DNA of 64,000 nucleotides from UBA2033 sp035345875 (GTDB taxonomy: Bacteria; Spirochaetota; Leptospiria; Leptospirales; Leptospiraceae). Shown here piece after piece: positions 54,578 through 63,707 of this stretch; the first letter of the stretch is position 1, and every line of letters starts with the position of its first letter. The notes beneath the pieces were generated by a model that saw nothing but the letters and a program-made list of their open reading frames with translations, was not told the DNA's origin and made no database searches. Location of the stretch: contig DAORDH010000026.1 in NCBI GenBank assembly GCA_035345875.1, forward strand, positions 11,240 through 75,239, written 5' to 3'. A program made the translations under genes and the position numbers.

Positions 54578-56251
54578 TCAAAATATTTTCTCTTCTGGCT
54601 TGCCTATGAAATAACCTTGAGAAAATTCAACTCCCATTTCTACTAATTTATTTTGGATCTCTTCATTCGTAACAAATTCAGCTACCACTTCCGCGTTTAA
54701 ACTATGCGATAATTCGATAATTGCTTTTGTAACAAGATATGCATTTCTATTTTGAATAATATTTTTTATGAACCAGCCATCGATTTTTAAATAATCGGGC
54801 TGAATTTCAAGTAGCCTTGCTAGATTGGAATAATGAACTCCAAAATCATCGATTGCAATTTTACAGCCGATTTCTTTTAGCTCATGTAATGTTTTCAAAG
54901 TTTGGCTTTCTAATCCAAAAGAAACATTTTCTAAAATTTCAAACGTTATCCGTGAAGGATTAATCTTGTATAAAGCTAATTTTGCTTGGACGAGTTGTGC
55001 AAAGTCTTTGTATTCTAAATCAAATTGAGTTATGTTAATGGATATTGATTTGTTTGAGTTCTGAAAATGAGAAAATGCTTTATCCATTACAATAATTGTA
55101 ATTAACTTCATGAGTCCCATGGCACTTGCTAAGTTTAAAAATTTATCAGGATAAATAATTTCGCCATTGTCATGCATTCGGACTAAGCATTCATACTTCA
55201 CGATTTCTCCAGTTTTATTATCTTGTATTCCTTGATAAAAAGGAGTAATCAGTTTGTTTTGAATTGCTGTGTTTAGTTTTTGCCCCCAAAGAATATTTTC
55301 TTTATGAAATTCGATTTCGTTTATATGTATAGATGCATTGGTAGGACCGGAACCATTGAATCTATGGATAAGACCTGATTTTGCAGTTGAATATAAATTT
55401 TTATTTCCACTTGTAATAGAAATAAAAAGAGAAATCTGAAACGAAAGATTTTCTACTACAATGTATTGTGATTTTAATAATAGACGGAGAACTGAAAACT
55501 TATAGATGAAGTCTTCTGTCACAGGTTTTTTAGATAAAACTAAAAATTCATCTTGCTGAGTATGAAACATTTCTTCTCCAGAAAGAGCCGTGGAGGAGAT
55601 AATTTCGATTAGCTCTAAAAGAATCTTTTTGTAAATCTTTGCTCCAAAGTATTCAAGAAAGTATGTATAATTTTCAATTTTAATAATCGCAACTGTGAGT
55701 GATAGATTCTTCCTTGAGTATTCGAGTAGTCTTTGTTGAAATCTTTCCCAATTTGCAAGATTTGTATCATTATTAAAAAAAAGTAATTTTTCTAGTTTTA
55801 CATTCTTCTCTCGTAAATCTTTTTCAGAGTAGAATGATTTTATTCCTTCTTGGATTATAGAAACTAAATCTTTCTCCTCAATATCTTTTGGAAGAGCTTT
55901 GAAAATGTTTGCTTTATTGATAGCTGTTAGTAAATCTTCAGAGGAAATAGATTCTGTAAAAATTATTTTTCGAGTGCTAGGATTGGTTTCATGTATGATT
56001 GCAATAATTTCTGAAGCGCGGATAACCGGTATTTGCTGCGAACATAGGACAATCGGTAGTTCGATTAGATTTCGATTGCAGGTTTGAACAATTTCAAGAG
56101 CGATTAAATGAGAACCGGCTGTTTGGATCTCGTAATCTTTTTCGAATTCTTTTCTAAGAATGGAATAAATCTTCTCTAAATATACAGGATCAGAATCGAT
56201 ATAAAGTAAAACTGGTTTTTTCTTCCCTTCTATATAAGAAGATTTATACAT
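54578..56251 (-). CDS. EAL-domain c-di-GMP phosphodiesterase with degenerate receiver and GGDEF domains
   Basis: The 557-residue soluble protein has three parts. The receiver-like domain (about 12-140) is a paralogue of the one at 37916 but has lost the phosphate-accepting Asp (Ser in IVLCSQQIP) and the conserved Lys. The GGDEF-like domain (about 150-290) has TQQDEF in place of GGDEF, so no synthesis is expected. The EAL domain (about 310-557) keeps the key acids: YECLVRM, ITFEILEN, KIAIDDFG, DYLKIDGWF, VAEFVTNEE and QGYFIGKP. It probably degrades c-di-GMP under control by protein contact rather than phosphorylation. It is a single-gene unit. Confidence 0.9.
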   Translation of the reverse strand: MYKSSYIEGKKKPVLLYIDSDPVYLEKIYSILRKEFEKDYEIQTAGSHLIALEIVQTCNRNLIELPIVLCSQQIPVIRASEIIAIIHETNPSTRKIIFTESISSEDLLTAINKANIFKALPKDIEEKDLVSIIQEGIKSFYSEKDLREKNVKLEKLLFFNNDTNLANWERFQQRLLEYSRKNLSLTVAIIKIENYTYFLEYFGAKIYKKILLELIEIISSTALSGEEMFHTQQDEFLVLSKKPVTEDFIYKFSVLRLLLKSQYIVVENLSFQISLFISITSGNKNLYSTAKSGLIHRFNGSGPTNASIHINEIEFHKENILWGQKLNTAIQNKLITPFYQGIQDNKTGEIVKYECLVRMHDNGEIIYPDKFLNLASAMGLMKLITIIVMDKAFSHFQNSNKSISINITQFDLEYKDFAQLVQAKLALYKINPSRITFEILENVSFGLESQTLKTLHELKEIGCKIAIDDFGVHYSNLARLLEIQPDYLKIDGWFIKNIIQNRNAYLVTKAIIELSHSLNAEVVAEFVTNEEIQNKLVEMGVEFSQGYFIGKPEEKIF

Positions 56252-56473
56252 AAACTTATTTAATAACTCATCTTAGATAGAGGTGCGTAGAACTGTAGGA
56301 TTTTGAGCCAAGTTCTAGCCCTCTTATTGTAAGTGTGGACATTCGTTTTGCTTTTAGTCCGTGTATCACTTGAAAGAGCGAAACAAACTTGGTTTATTGA
56401 TCTATTCGAAAAGTTTAAGAGAATCATTTCCTTTATCATACACATCAATTCCAAGCTTGAGCCTAAGCAGAGA

Positions 56474-57586
56474 TCATCCGGCATTTTGAGTGAAGTAATA
56501 GATTGCACCTGCAATTGCAAGACCAGCAATGGAGGCAAGAGTAATCTTAATCCAACTCCAAGGTCTGTCTCCATTTACTTCTCCGGTTCGTGCGTTAATT
56601 ACAAATCGATAGATTTTTTCATTATAACGATAACTAGAAATCCACAAAGGCAGGAGTAAATGTTTGAATTTAACGTTGCTATAGGTTGTATTTAAAGATG
56701 TGATTTGTTGTTCATCCCCGCCAATATCTTGACGCACTTTAGAGCGAATTGGTCCATCCATTTTTTCCTTTGAAACAGAAAAACCTTCCTCTAGACCTAT
56801 CTTATAACGTTCTGTGACAAAACCACTTAGATAGCGAGCGTCATACGGTTTTAGTTCCTGTAAATCCCAAGGCTCTAATTCATCTATCATTTCTTGTGGT
56901 AGAGATTTAGAGGCGCAAACCAAAACATCATCAAAGTCAACTGAAACAGAACCGGAAGCGGGATACCATCTAGTATGTCTAACTTGTCTCGTTTGGGTAT
57001 TGCCTTTGCTATCTGTGTAAGATTCCGTTGTATAATAATATTCTCCTCTTTGACCAGTGTAGCGAGAATAGGTATCTGCATCGTAAGTCCAATAGGGCAA
57101 ATAGACTCCGTCCATACCGCTAGCAGTTGCTCTTTTACTTAAATCGTTAGGCGCAAACCATAAACCTTTGATCCAATCCATGTATTTTTGTTTGGCTTGT
57201 GCTTTATCAATGTGAAATGGAAGAAGGCTTTCTGGGACAAACATAGCTTCTTGTCCTTTTACTTCTGCTACGAGTGGGGATCCACAAAAAGCGCAGCGAT
57301 CGGATTGACCTGTTAAGATAGAATTGGCTCCACAGGCACTGCATTGTATTTCTTTTCCACCTGAGACTACTTGGCTTGCTGGAACAGATCGAGCATTTTT
57401 TACTGCATCATTAAAATCATGTTCTACAATTTGTGTTGTGCCAGTGGCTTCTGCTTTTGGTTGTGATACAACTTGCTCATGGCCACAATAGCCACAAACA
57501 ATTTTATCTGTGCCTGGCTTAAAGGTAAGCTTTGCTCCACATTGGGAGCAAGGAAATTCTTTCTTATCTGCTGCTACTTCTTCCAT
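56474..57586 (-). CDS. Zinc-ribbon membrane protein paired with an SPFH protein
   Basis: The 370-residue protein has two N-terminal zinc ribbons (CSQCG...CGYCG at about 14-35 and CSACG...CAFCG at about 82-100). A central conserved domain (about 110-345, with LPYWTYDADTYSRYTGQRG) follows, then a single C-terminal membrane helix (about 348-366). Proteins of this layout are commonly encoded beside SPFH/band 7 genes, as here: the SPFH gene ends 18 bp upstream. The pair may form a membrane scaffold; no enzymatic role is known. Confidence 0.85.
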   Translation of the reverse strand: MEEVAADKKEFPCSQCGAKLTFKPGTDKIVCGYCGHEQVVSQPKAEATGTTQIVEHDFNDAVKNARSVPASQVVSGGKEIQCSACGANSILTGQSDRCAFCGSPLVAEVKGQEAMFVPESLLPFHIDKAQAKQKYMDWIKGLWFAPNDLSKRATASGMDGVYLPYWTYDADTYSRYTGQRGEYYYTTESYTDSKGNTQTRQVRHTRWYPASGSVSVDFDDVLVCASKSLPQEMIDELEPWDLQELKPYDARYLSGFVTERYKIGLEEGFSVSKEKMDGPIRSKVRQDIGGDEQQITSLNTTYSNVKFKHLLLPLWISSYRYNEKIYRFVINARTGEVNGDRPWSWIKITLASIAGLAIAGAIYYFTQNAG

Positions 57587-57604
57587 TCAGAGATTCTCCA
57601 AAAT

Positions 57605-58705
57605 TTATTGTTGTGGTGGGAGCGGTGGAGGAACAGATCCAAAGAGCCCAGAAGTCTCTGGGTTATCACCTGCTTTTACCCAATTTGCCATCCCATTTTT
57701 CCAAACGAGGCTATCGCGTGTTATCTGCCCATTGGAAATAGCTGTTTTAAGTTGGTCTAGATTGAAAGGTCCTTGTTGTTGACCGTTAACCGCTACAAAG
57801 TAAGCTACAGCGCCTGGAATTGGAGGAGGATTATTGGTTTGTTGTTGCTGTCCCATTCCACCCATTTGTTGACCCATGGCCATTCCCATACCAGCACCCA
57901 TCCCCATTCCCATAACGCCACCAGCTCCTTCATTTTGAGAAGCGTTCAGCATTGCATCACCCATTTTCATCTGGTTCACTTTATTTACATCACGAACCAT
58001 TGCAGCACCGGTATCTTCATCGAGAAATTTTTGAAGATTTGGAGGAAGAGAAATATTTTCTATAATGAATTTTGTTACCTCAAGTCCTAGTTTTCCAAAT
58101 TCTTCATTTACAAAACCTTGGATTTTTGCTCCTAGTTCTTTAAAATTACGAGCAACATCTAGAACAGGAATACTCATTTCTGCTAACGCATCTGTAAATT
58201 CACTCACAAGTAAACTTCTGAGTTGATCTTCTACGTTTTCAATATCAAAACTACTAGATGTTCCAGAAACTTCTTTCACTAATTTGATTGGATCATTGAC
58301 TCGAATGGAGTAGGTTCCAAATGCTCTTACTTGCACTTGTCTGAATTCTGGATCACGCAACATAATAGGATTCTTAGTCCCCCATGTGAGTCCTGTATAA
58401 ATCTTTGTGTTTACGAAATAGACTTCTGCTTTGAATGGAGAATTGAGACCGTATTTCCAACTCTTGAGTGTTGTAAGAATTGGAATGTTCTTTGTCGTTA
58501 GTTCATATCGACCAGGTTTAAAAACATCTCCCATTTCTCCTTCATTTACAAAAATTGCTGTCTGCGACTCACGAACGGTTAGCTGTGCTCCGTTTTTAAT
58601 TTCATTTCCATGTCGCTCAAATCTATGCACCAATCCAGAAAGGCTATCATCGGTGTATTCGATGACATCAATAAATTCCCCTTTCAGTTTATCAAAAATA
58701 CCCAT
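57605..58705 (-). CDS. SPFH/band 7 (virion-core-like, YdjI-type) protein with GYF_2 domain
   Basis: The 366-residue protein has an SPFH domain (about 30-240: GAQLTVRESQTAIFVNEGE, IPVLDVARNFKELG), a Gly/Met/Gln-rich linker (about 265-295, repeated GMGMGAGMG), and a C-terminal GYF_2 domain (about 305-352: YFVAVNGQQQGPFNLDQL). There is no membrane segment; such proteins attach to membranes as oligomers. The start is set by GGAG at the right spacing. It is the first gene of a two-gene operon with the zinc-ribbon protein. Confidence 0.9.
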   Translation of the reverse strand: MGIFDKLKGEFIDVIEYTDDSLSGLVHRFERHGNEIKNGAQLTVRESQTAIFVNEGEMGDVFKPGRYELTTKNIPILTTLKSWKYGLNSPFKAEVYFVNTKIYTGLTWGTKNPIMLRDPEFRQVQVRAFGTYSIRVNDPIKLVKEVSGTSSSFDIENVEDQLRSLLVSEFTDALAEMSIPVLDVARNFKELGAKIQGFVNEEFGKLGLEVTKFIIENISLPPNLQKFLDEDTGAAMVRDVNKVNQMKMGDAMLNASQNEGAGGVMGMGMGAGMGMAMGQQMGGMGQQQQTNNPPPIPGAVAYFVAVNGQQQGPFNLDQLKTAISNGQITRDSLVWKNGMANWVKAGDNPETSGLFGSVPPPLPPQQ

Positions 58706-58828
58706 CTTTTATCTCCTTAGAACAAAAATGAATCCTGTAAATTGTATAGTTACCTACAAACAAAAATAATCAATTAAAAAAGAGAAGGAACAAAGACTTC
58801 CCTTGGAAAAAGACTAATTTTGAATGAT

Positions 58829-61054
58829 TCAATAACCATTAGACTCATATTGATAGAGTTTGATTCCGAGAGAAGTGATGTCATTGCAGCCACTGAGACT
58901 AGACGCAGAAACTAGATTTCCATGTCCCTGATAGGAACCAATATTTGGAGTGAGTAAACAATCTTCATTTGCCTCACAGAGACCATTCTCATTTCCAACT
59001 CCATCATTTAGAATCTCTATTGAATTCCTTAAAAAAGTAACCGTACTTGTAGAGAAAGAATGAGTGACTGTAGTGGTTGGGCAAGAGCTTGCGGAGGGAA
59101 TATTTGCATTTCGAAGAATTGTATCGCTCGCTTTTAGAGAGAAATCCCAGATAGTGCAATTAGCAGAGTTGCAAACTCCTAGATGAACAGTGCTTGGAAA
59201 AGAAGCGGAATTAAACTTTCCGATTCCCTTATACAAATGGTCAAATCGAACCCAATCTGTCATAGAGGCGAGTGCAATGCCACTTGGATTCCCACTTAAA
59301 TTTGCAGTTGTATTTTTTGAGTCTGTAGCGCTATACCCAACAAAAGGATTAGAAGAAGGGCTGATTGAAATGGGAGCTGAAAAGTCAGAGGGAGATACAG
59401 GTTGGCAAGTAGATGTTACTCCACCAGAGCTTGCAGTGTTGATGCATGTTGTTGATGAAGTCTTAATGATTCCTGTAAAATAAGAGGAAGTTGTATTTAA
59501 ATTTACCTGAGCCGAATTATTATTGCTCGCAATTAAATTTTGAACAGTAATAGAAGATCCAGTAAAAAGACTTAATCCATGATTTAAGTGGTTAAAAAAT
59601 ACTGAGTTTTGAAACAATCCATTGCCGCTACCTACAGAACGAACACCATAATTGTTTGAATTGACTGTCGTCAAGTTCAGAAAGGTATTATTGTTTGAAC
59701 TAGATTGGATTAAAACACATTCTGCTGGAGAACTCATGACTGTCGCATTGATAATTGTATTTCCTTTGGAAGAATTTAGTTGAATGCCGTCAGTCGCCAT
59801 ATTAGAAATACTGATTCCATTAAATACATTATCATCACTGGCAGTTAATAATAACCCATTTCCATTTGCAGGTGAAGTTCCGAATGTTTGTCCCAAGTAT
59901 ATGTCTTCAAAGTAATCATTGGAAGATCCATTTAGATTGATTGCATTGTTTATATTTCCTGTAGTAATGCAATTTACTCCTGTATTTTGAATTCGGATAT
60001 TTTTAAAAACAGAAAACTTAGAATTGGTGATAGAGATACCATAAGAGTTTTGAGTGCTATTTCCAAAGTCCATGTTCCCTTCTAACCATACAAAGGATCT
60101 GTTTGTTATATCAATTCCTGCTATTGAGTTGCAGGTTCCTGCACTTCGAATCAACTTGATTCCATTTGGATTTATCAATAGAGCAATTTTATTTGCATTG
60201 ATAATTATATTCGTTGGAAAGGTAGTTGTTCCATATAAATAGATTGTTCCAGATGTGGATGGGGTTGCTGGTTCTGTTGTATCAATGGCATTTGACCATA
60301 GCTTAATAGGATTGCTCACGGCTAACGTTGTGGATCCATCTTTTATTGTAATCGTTAGATTTTGCCATGAACTTGTATTCCAATCCATTAAATTAGAAAG
60401 ATACTTTCCTCTTTTTAAGGCAGTTGAATAAAAAGTGACACTTCCTTTTGAGTTGGTTTTGCAAATCCAGTTGAGTGCATCTAAATTATCTGTAGCTGAT
60501 AAATTTGTGCAGCTAGATCTAGAAGGTAGTTCAAAGGACCGAATTTCTCCTGCATGAATGCAGGTTCTGTATCCACCTGTATTTGAGGTATTGCAAGCTG
60601 TATCGGGTTGGGAGAAAATATCACCGGAACCTTTATTGATATAGTCATTCCAATTGGAACCATTTTGAGGATAGAGAGCTGTGATTGCAATTGGAGCACA
60701 AGTAATATTCGCATTTGTAACGTTAGCAGAAATTATACCAGAAAAATTTTCAATCGAACAAACGTATCCAACTGGATTTGATTTGATTGTGATCGAATAA
60801 ATGGTCCCTCTTTTTAGTCCACCAAACGAATAAATAGTATTGGGAGAGAGTGTTAAATCATTTGCTAAATTGTTTTGAAGAATGAGTGTTCCGGTTGTAA
60901 ATCCTGTGATTATTCCACTTACCGAGTAATCCCCGAAAAAACTAAAATATAGACTGCCCAATAATACATTGGGGGATCTAAAATCAAAAGGAGATTTTTT
61001 AGCAGTCAAGCATTGGGAAAAAAATAAAAGTAAAAGTATTAAAATAGATCTCAT
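58829..61054 (-). CDS. Parallel beta-helix surface lipoprotein
   Basis: The 741-residue protein has a lipoprotein signal (LFFSQC), an N-terminal region with Cys-containing Ig-like parts (about 40-125; SGIITGFTTGTLILQN), and a long run of parallel beta-helix turns (about 290-560). The turns repeat N-x-x-I/F-x-N-x-x-I patterns such as SNDYFEDIYLGQ and GNTIINATVMSSP. Many Ser, Thr and Asn residues and paired Cys suggest an exported, stable surface protein. Leptospires carry families of such proteins. No catalytic motif was seen, though some beta-helix proteins bind or cut polysaccharides. Confidence 0.85.
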   Translation of the reverse strand: MRSILILLLLFFSQCLTAKKSPFDFRSPNVLLGSLYFSFFGDYSVSGIITGFTTGTLILQNNLANDLTLSPNTIYSFGGLKRGTIYSITIKSNPVGYVCSIENFSGIISANVTNANITCAPIAITALYPQNGSNWNDYINKGSGDIFSQPDTACNTSNTGGYRTCIHAGEIRSFELPSRSSCTNLSATDNLDALNWICKTNSKGSVTFYSTALKRGKYLSNLMDWNTSSWQNLTITIKDGSTTLAVSNPIKLWSNAIDTTEPATPSTSGTIYLYGTTTFPTNIIINANKIALLINPNGIKLIRSAGTCNSIAGIDITNRSFVWLEGNMDFGNSTQNSYGISITNSKFSVFKNIRIQNTGVNCITTGNINNAINLNGSSNDYFEDIYLGQTFGTSPANGNGLLLTASDDNVFNGISISNMATDGIQLNSSKGNTIINATVMSSPAECVLIQSSSNNNTFLNLTTVNSNNYGVRSVGSGNGLFQNSVFFNHLNHGLSLFTGSSITVQNLIASNNNSAQVNLNTTSSYFTGIIKTSSTTCINTASSGGVTSTCQPVSPSDFSAPISISPSSNPFVGYSATDSKNTTANLSGNPSGIALASMTDWVRFDHLYKGIGKFNSASFPSTVHLGVCNSANCTIWDFSLKASDTILRNANIPSASSCPTTTVTHSFSTSTVTFLRNSIEILNDGVGNENGLCEANEDCLLTPNIGSYQGHGNLVSASSLSGCNDITSLGIKLYQYESNGY

Positions 61055-61635
61055 TGTTTATTACCTATCGCATTTAAAAATAAATTTTGAATCGAATCGT
61101 TAGTTTAAATATTCCGATTTTTTTTATCACTTTGAGCCAGGTTGCATTGTAGGCTGTTGAATTTATTAGGATTCTCTAATATTCTCAAAATTATCATTGG
61201 TAGTTAATTTTTTAAAATTGTATCCTGTTCGTTGTTAATATACAACAAATAAATGCAGGCATTTTATCAGAAAAATAGTTAGGAGGCTCTAAGAAAAATC
61301 TTAAAACTACTCCTAGAATTCAGTGGTTTATTTAAATATATCTTGATATGTTTTTAGGATCTCTTTCTCTAACTAAAAAAGCTGGAGAAAGCTTTTACTT
61401 ACTCATCTTACAATATCATTGCTTCTCAAAAGCAATGAATGAGTTTGGGTGAGCTAAACGTTCAAATGAAGTTTGCGCCTAGCGGCGGGCTTTTCTCCCA
61501 TCGCTTTTCGCGCCCCATCAGCCGAGCTATACCGCAGGCTATTGAATTTATTCATTTATTAGCTTCCTCTAATATTCTAATTTCCTTTATCATACTTATC
61601 AATATTTATCTTTTGCTTAAGGTTAGTTACTTATA
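61055..61635. other. 581-bp gene-free spacer with repeated segments and a GC-rich patch
   Basis: Two related segments occur: 61135-61200 (AGCCAGGTTGCATTGTAGGC, TGTTGAATTTATTAGG, CTCTAATATTC) and 61519-61600 (AGCCGAGCTATACCGCAGGC, TATTGAATTTATTC, CTCTAATATTC). Between them, about 61470-61545 is unusually GC-rich (GCGCCTAGCGGCGGGCTTTT, CGCTTTTCGCGCCCC), unlike the surrounding DNA. A possible ORF there (61439-61639) has no coding character. This looks like a decayed repeat element. Confidence 0.55.
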
Positions 61636-62514
61636 CTAATTTTCGATAATTATATTTTTAGATGGTATATACTCGATTGATTTCTTTTCATCAATGGAGA
61701 TTGGAGTTGAGTAGGTATCTATTTTTTCTTTGTAAGTGGATTTGGTATAATATTTAAAATTTGGATTTGTTTTTAATTGAGAGAGGATATCCGCATTTTT
61801 ATTTAGATCTAAACAAATGGTTTTGATACAAAGACGATTGAACTCATTTTTCTCAGAACTCTCTTCAGGGGAACCTAGATCCATCATTTCTTCTCTTTTC
61901 CAAAGATCCGTTTCTGCTTTGGTGCGCACATTGACACTTCGAACTCCAAATCCTCCATAACCAGCATCTCCGATAATCCATTCTTCGGCAATATGATCAT
62001 TGTCAATCCAGTGATAGGCAATTTTACTATCAAAGGAGGATAACAAGGTGTTATCCGCAGATTTTCGAATTACTATGACACAACCAAATGCCATATAATT
62101 TTGAGTGCAGTCATTTTTATCACCTGGATTGGCGTCGGATAGAATTGTATAGAAAGTTAACGTTAGATCTCCTTTGGGATTATTTTCTGTTCCTAAAATT
62201 TTAACAGGACTAATAAAGGCTCCATAGACATAGCCAGTTTTATCTCCATAGGAAATTTGATTCCATTTAGCTGCGTAACCATTGATTTCTTTTTTCTCAC
62301 CTGTTTCATTTAAAAAAGTTACAATAGAATGATTGGGAATTAATAAAATGCTTTTACTTGCTTGGTCTGGTTTTTCTCTCAGATGTAGTCCTCCATCTGC
62401 GATGACCAATCGATCTGTAGTAGTATCGATTTTAGTTTCTGTGTTTTGTGTTTCTTTTTTACAAAAAATTATTAGAGTAAGCGAAAGGAGGAGTAGAATC
62501 AGTTTATTTTGCAT
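61636..62514 (-). CDS. SH3-domain putative lipoprotein
   Basis: The 292-residue protein has a lipoprotein signal (LIIFC) and a bacterial SH3 domain (about 34-105: GGLHLREKPDQASKSILLIP and KTGYVYGAFISP). The C-terminal part (about 110-292), with YMAFGCVIVIRKSADNTLL and YHWIDNDHIAEEWIIGDAG, is a domain of unknown function. SH3b domains bind peptidoglycan or peptides in the envelope. It stands alone between two repeat-bearing spacers. The start is at ATG 62514. Confidence 0.85.
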   Translation of the reverse strand: MQNKLILLLLSLTLIIFCKKETQNTETKIDTTTDRLVIADGGLHLREKPDQASKSILLIPNHSIVTFLNETGEKKEINGYAAKWNQISYGDKTGYVYGAFISPVKILGTENNPKGDLTLTFYTILSDANPGDKNDCTQNYMAFGCVIVIRKSADNTLLSSFDSKIAYHWIDNDHIAEEWIIGDAGYGGFGVRSVNVRTKAETDLWKREEMMDLGSPEESSEKNEFNRLCIKTICLDLNKNADILSQLKTNPNFKYYTKSTYKEKIDTYSTPISIDEKKSIEYIPSKNIIIEN

Positions 62515-62573
62515 AGGTCAAATCTATTTCTATGAGTTTTAATTAAAAGAAAAAAAGTAGAGTGATTCTAAAA

Positions 62574-62622
62574 GATTACCACCGATTCACACCGATGAAC
62601 ACAGATAGGCACCGATGGTTTG
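62574..62622. repeat. GAT-decamer repeat tract
   Basis: Units of 10-11 bp with the core CACCGATNNN: GATTACCACCGATTCACACC, then GATGAACACAGATAGGCACC and GATGGTTTGG. It is the same family as the tracts at 51655 and 63553. Confidence 0.75.
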
Positions 62623-62690
62623 GATTATGATTATTTAAAAATTGTAGAGTAGGTCCCATGACTTGCGTTACTTGTAGTTTTATTTTTTTA

Positions 62691-62718
62691 CCACGAAGCG
62701 CACGAAGAGGCACGAAGA
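62691..62718. repeat. CACGAAG decamer repeat tract
   Basis: CCACGAAGCGCACGAAGAGG followed by CACGAAGA: three tandem units of the family that forms the long hairpin at 51834. The spacer 62515-62932 otherwise shows no gene. Confidence 0.75.
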
Positions 62719-62932
62719 ATTTTTAAATGCTATAAAACTTAGATTGAATACCATTTATTTGTTACGCCAAATAGCGATTTACCACAGATAAAGATTCATA
62801 AAATATTGAATTGAAAAATTTAGATAAGCATTTTATCCTTGTATCACTCTTAGAAATCAGGTATACCTGATTTTATATGAGTGTATGGATTTTTGGGCAG
62901 ATTTGAATTTTATTTAAATGGAGATGAGTTCT

Positions 62933-63544
62933 ATGAAGAAAATATTTTTCACATTGTTTTTATTCTGTAATCTTTTTTTGTATGCGGATACACCTATTTT
63001 TAAGCCAAATTATACGTTAGTCGGATTTGGTGGAATTTATGTAAATTCAGATCTTGCTCCTATTTCTTTCAATTTAGATTTTAAATATAGACCTTCTTAT
63101 CTTTGGGGAATGGGATTGAATCGAAAAATAAATTATAGATATTCAATTTTTGAATTTGAAGCAGAAGGGATGTTAGCAAAACACACGGGTGCGATGAATC
63201 ATTATGAAGTGGTAGGTGTAGGAATTGCTCGTGTTCCTAAAATCTTTGGTTCCTCGTTTAGCTTTGCAGTAGGGGAAGGTCAATCGGTTGCGAGTGAAAA
63301 TCCAAAATTAGAAAATCTTCGAAAAGGATACGATAATGGTCGTATTGCCTTTGATGATATCCAGTCCCGTGCTTGGCTGAATTATCTTTTGTTTGAATTG
63401 GATTATACTCTCCCTTGGTTCAATGAATCTTCTAAAGTATTTGCCCGCATCCATCATCGCTCTGGTATCTATGGCGTCTATTGTCCTCCCTCTCCCCCCT
63501 GTGGTTCTAACTTTGTTGTCTATGGTTTTAAAATGGATCTGTGA
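62933..63544 (+). CDS. Exported protein, probable small outer-membrane beta-barrel
   Basis: The protein of about 203 residues has a signal peptide (MKKIFFTLFLFCNLFLYADT). The mature part is made of alternating amphipathic strands (LVGFGGIYVN, SFNLDFKYRPSYLWGMG, YSIFEFEAEGMLAK, HYEVVGVGIARVP) and ends in a hydrophobic strand with SNFVVYGFKMDL, typical of outer-membrane barrels. A HHRSGIYG segment with Ser and His near the end recalls the PagL-like lipid A deacylase region, but I cannot confirm that. ATG 62933 follows GGAG at 9 bp and gives a clean signal, so it is preferred to ATG 62918. Confidence 0.75.
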   Translation: MKKIFFTLFLFCNLFLYADTPIFKPNYTLVGFGGIYVNSDLAPISFNLDFKYRPSYLWGMGLNRKINYRYSIFEFEAEGMLAKHTGAMNHYEVVGVGIARVPKIFGSSFSFAVGEGQSVASENPKLENLRKGYDNGRIAFDDIQSRAWLNYLLFELDYTLPWFNESSKVFARIHHRSGIYGVYCPPSPPCGSNFVVYGFKMDL

Positions 63545-63552
63545 GATGGAAA

Positions 63553-63634
63553 GATTACCACCGATAGACACCGATGAAAAAGATTACCACAGATGAACAC
63601 GGATGGACACCGATAGGCACCGATGGTTTGAGGA
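63553..63634. repeat. Long GAT-decamer repeat tract
   Basis: About eight units of 10-11 bp with the core ACACCGATNG: GATTACCACCGATAGACACC, then GATGAAAAAGATTACCACAG, then ATGAACACGGATGGACACCG and ATAGGCACCGATGG. It begins 8 bp after the stop of the outer-membrane gene, so it is transcribed with it. Confidence 0.8.
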
Positions 63635-63686
63635 TCGGGGTTATGATTTTTCAACCATACTTCGACACCGCTCAGTATAAACTCCG

Positions 63687-63707
63687 CACACGAAGAGGCA
63701 CGAAGGG
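63687..63707. repeat. Short CACGAAG repeat tract
   Basis: CACACGAAGAGGCACGAAGG: two units of the family seen at 51834 and 62691. It lies 50 bp downstream of the GAT-decamer tract. Confidence 0.65.

Noticed and set aside
57473..57782. Three overlapping plus-strand ORFs
   Set aside because: They are antisense shadows of the zinc-ribbon and SPFH genes, which have clear domains.
61377..61396. Hairpin AAAAGCT-GGAGAA-AGCTTTT
   Set aside because: AT-rich, with no gene ending nearby on the plus strand; too weak to call.
61439..61639. Plus-strand ORF of 66 codons in the repeat spacer
   Set aside because: Coincides with the GC-rich repeat patch and shows no coding character or ribosome site.
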